The translations under genes were made by a program, and so were the position numbers. This document shows, piece after piece, positions 62,866-64,000 of a stretch of DNA of 64,000 nucleotides (the stretch's first letter is position 1; every line of letters starts with the position of its first letter). This stretch comes from Liolophura sinensis (taxonomy: Eukaryota; Mollusca; Polyplacophora; Chitonida; Chitonidae). The stretch covers positions 54,344,046-54,408,045 of the forward strand of contig NC_088302.1 in NCBI RefSeq assembly GCF_032854445.1. The letters are read 5' to 3'. The notes below the pieces were generated by a model that worked only from the letters and a program-made list of their open reading frames with translations, did no database searches and had not been told where the DNA came from.

Positions 62866-63264
62866 GGTCCTACGAAACTCCACGAACTTCAGTAATTTCT
62901 GCGTTATTCCATGGCGTTATGAACACGAAGAGCCGACCTCAACAGAGCACAACATAAATCATATATCGAAAAACAAGAATTTCGCACTTTCCTCAAGTTT
63001 GCTCGAATCGAAAGAAACAAGTGCCCGTTTTTCACTTCACTTGTTGATGTTGTAATGTCTCAAAGGCATCAGAAACTTCGTAACTTCTGTGTGTTTTCAT
63101 TCGAAAGTTACCACAGCCCGTAAAAGGTTAAATTGACTCATGTGCTAAACCTCAGAAAAACGGGTTCATAATCTCCTGATGAAACCACATGTGAAAAGCG
63201 ATCGGTTCACGCTGGACGATTTCCTTGAACACGCCCGGTCCTGTATTGTAAACATGATTACAAA
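62866..63264 (-). promoter_or_regulatory. 5' leader and probable promoter of the giant gene, with short upstream ORFs
   Basis: The roughly 400 bp upstream of the E1 start carry no module sequence. On the minus strand a two-codon upstream ORF (ATG GAA TAA) starts at 62912 in a very good Kozak context (GCCATGG). An earlier one of about seven codons begins near 62960. A TATA-like GATATATGA lies just upstream of that. The transcription start is unknown and a leader intron cannot be excluded. Confidence 0.4.
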
Positions 63265-63340
63265 ATGGCGACCTTTCACCTCTATCAAAGGCAGAGCGTC
63301 TCGTTACCTAGCGACCTACAGACATTTCTTATTTATGGGC
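63265..63340 (+). CDS. Possible first coding exon of a divergent plus-strand gene
   Basis: An ATG in context CAAAATGGCG opens a frame of 25 codons (MATFHLYQRQSVSLPSDLQT...) up to a consensus-like donor GGGC|GTGAGTCG; unspliced it stops at 63421-63423 after 52 codons. I do not recognise the product. The AAAATGGCGACC context also resembles a YY1-type core promoter motif, so this may be leader rather than coding sequence. No downstream exon is seen before the window ends. Confidence 0.22.
63303..63315. promoter_or_regulatory. RFX X-box-like motif
   Basis: GTTACCTAGCGAC fits the RFX half-site pattern RYYNYY-N-RRNRAC with a one-base spacer. It lies 438 bp upstream of the giant gene's ATG and just inside the possible divergent exon. 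A degenerate match of this kind is expected by chance many times in 64 kb, so only its promoter position makes it notable. Confidence 0.25.
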
Positions 63341-63540
63341 GTGAGTCGACATCATGTAATCCACCCTTATACAAGAGCTCCAACATGTCGACCTGTTATG
63401 TATCAGTTCATGTACTGATGTAAGCATACATACTAACCAAGTTGTATCATTCCTTGCAGGTCTATGTAGTCCTTGAGAAAACAATTGTTCAGCTTAATCA
63501 CTGCTTTTTTTTTCTATGAAAGTTTTAGTTCAGGTACAAG

Positions 63541-63543
<3 letters not shown>

Positions 63544-63608
<65 letters not shown>
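63544..63608. repeat. (AT)n microsatellite
   Basis: An almost pure AT dinucleotide run of about 65 bp. It is upstream of the giant gene, in flanking DNA. Confidence 0.95.
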
Positions 63609-63611
<3 letters not shown>

Positions 63612-63737
63612 TAATTTGTAATTGTATAAAAATCTGATATGATCTTTACATCATATTTAGGCCTATATGCCTACCTTGTCCTTGTGGGCTTTGTTTTAGG
63701 TCTAGTAGACCTAGCATTTGAGGGGTAGCGAACTTTT

Positions 63738-63808
63738 CATGGCCGAGCACTTGGCTAAGACATAGGCCTAACCCTTTGGGCCTACGAAGCGTGGGCTCGA
63801 TCCCGGCA
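63738..63808 (+). repeat. tRNA-like sequence, probable SINE head
   Basis: ATGGCCGAGCACTTGGCTAAG resembles a tRNA A box, and GGGCTCGATCCCGGC about 45 bp later resembles a B box. The region between does not fold into a convincing acceptor and anticodon arm, so a SINE head or tRNA pseudogene is more likely than a tRNA gene. Confidence 0.45.
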
Positions 63809-64000
63809 TTAAAGAGAGAATTTGTAGATTTCCCCGCAGGCCTACGTACATTGTTTGTGTGGTCTTTGTGTAAAAGTTATTATAAGGTGAAAGCCAGCTA
63901 CAATATGTATCTAAGTGACAGTTGTAATTATTATATACTAGTATAGCCCTATAGTTTATATACATTCACCAATAATTTACTGATATTACCAGTATTATAC

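Larger units (their letters stand above)
57143..61417 (-). other. Intron 2, 4.3 kb, repeat-rich
   Basis: This is the longest intron, phase 2. It contains a diverged tandem array (about 57838-58310), a 102-bp tandem array (58456-58863) and a TA microsatellite (60310-60374). 58900-60300 and 60400-61417 show no module sequence or recognised element. Confidence 0.7.
464..62768 (-). other. Introns over 300 bp in which I see nothing recognisable
   Basis: By position: 891-1292, 2275-2696, 2862-3192, 3325-3872, 4098-4846, 6562-6909, 8914-9223, 9380-9850, 14407-14892, 15073-15523, 15791-16197, 16911-17479, 17701-18074, 18666-19075, 19244-19553, 20235-20595, 22551-23177, 26467-26825, 26944-27260, 29166-29621, 31223-31735, 31924-32283, 32518-32919, 34351-34719, 34936-35285, 35439-36077, 37282-37617, 38040-38670, 39028-39380, 39648-40086, 40222-40564, 40757-41135, 42860-43414, 43557-44010, 45785-46256, 49245-49705, 52293-52605 and 52722-53058. 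All are AT-rich and lack Cys-module sequence on either strand. Confidence 0.6.
61530..62768 (-). other. Intron 1 with a hairpin and a SINE fragment
   Basis: This 1.24-kb phase-1 intron separates the signal peptide from the first Cys module. It holds a 24-bp-arm hairpin (61891-61953) and a SINE fragment (62081-62196). The rest is AT-rich with nothing recognised. Confidence 0.7.

Noticed and set aside
61454-61723. Plus-strand open frame over E2
   Set aside because: Antisense to E2, with only low-complexity sequence beyond it.
63738-63808. Possible tRNA gene
   Set aside because: A- and B-box-like words are present but acceptor and anticodon arms do not pair convincingly; a SINE head is more likely.

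Overview
The window is animal nuclear DNA, most likely from a lophotrochozoan and probably a mollusc. It is AT-rich, with GT-AG introns of roughly 190 bp to 4.3 kb, tRNA-derived SINE copies, miniature inverted-repeat elements and many minisatellites. The phylum is inferred from the look of the SINEs and from the protein type; no marker gene proves it.

Nearly the whole window is one gene on the minus strand. It starts at an ATG at 62865, whose first exon encodes a signal peptide, and it runs off the left edge. I could trace 69 exons (E1 to E69, numbered 5' to 3' on the minus strand). Together they encode about 6,900 residues with no C-terminus in view. Exon ends were fixed by splice sites and by continuity of reading phase, and almost every junction rebuilds a recognisable cysteine module. 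The product is a giant secreted or extracellular protein made only of small cysteine/glycine/proline-rich repeats of the GCC2_GCC3 / ephrin-receptor-like (growth-factor-receptor Cys-rich) type, with many N-x-S/T sequons. No enzyme, lectin, EGF, kinase or transmembrane domain is visible.

Layout, 5' to 3' of the gene (right to left). 62.9-64.0 kb: upstream region with a possible bidirectional promoter, a possible first exon of a divergent plus-strand gene, an AT microsatellite and a tRNA-like SINE head. 45-62.9 kb (E1-E17 and the start of E18): signal peptide and short repeats of about 46-48 residues, with introns in all three phases. 41-45 kb (E18-E20): two exons of about 1.7 kb where the repeat changes to longer modules with PGYYC, PEGSxxPxPCPxGTY and GLxxPTGxC motifs. 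0.3-41 kb (E21-E69): the long-module type arranged in a higher-order repeat of about 690-780 residues. Two markers, a block resembling VNRDRADPC and a CxCPxxxTGGxC block, each recur seven times. Nearly all introns here are phase 1.

Oddities: five exons (E13, E14, E18, E47, E48) carry single-base frameshifts, nearly all in homopolymers, that look like sequence errors or allelic decay. There are local tandem duplications of an exon 5' end (E4) and of an exon 3' end (E5). One intron appears to be GC-AG. Five exons of 0.9-1.9 kb span stretches that are cut by many introns in the paralogous repeats. Introns hold SINEs, a mariner-like remnant, foldback elements and minisatellites. I recognise no rRNA, functional tRNA, CRISPR or second complete protein-coding gene.
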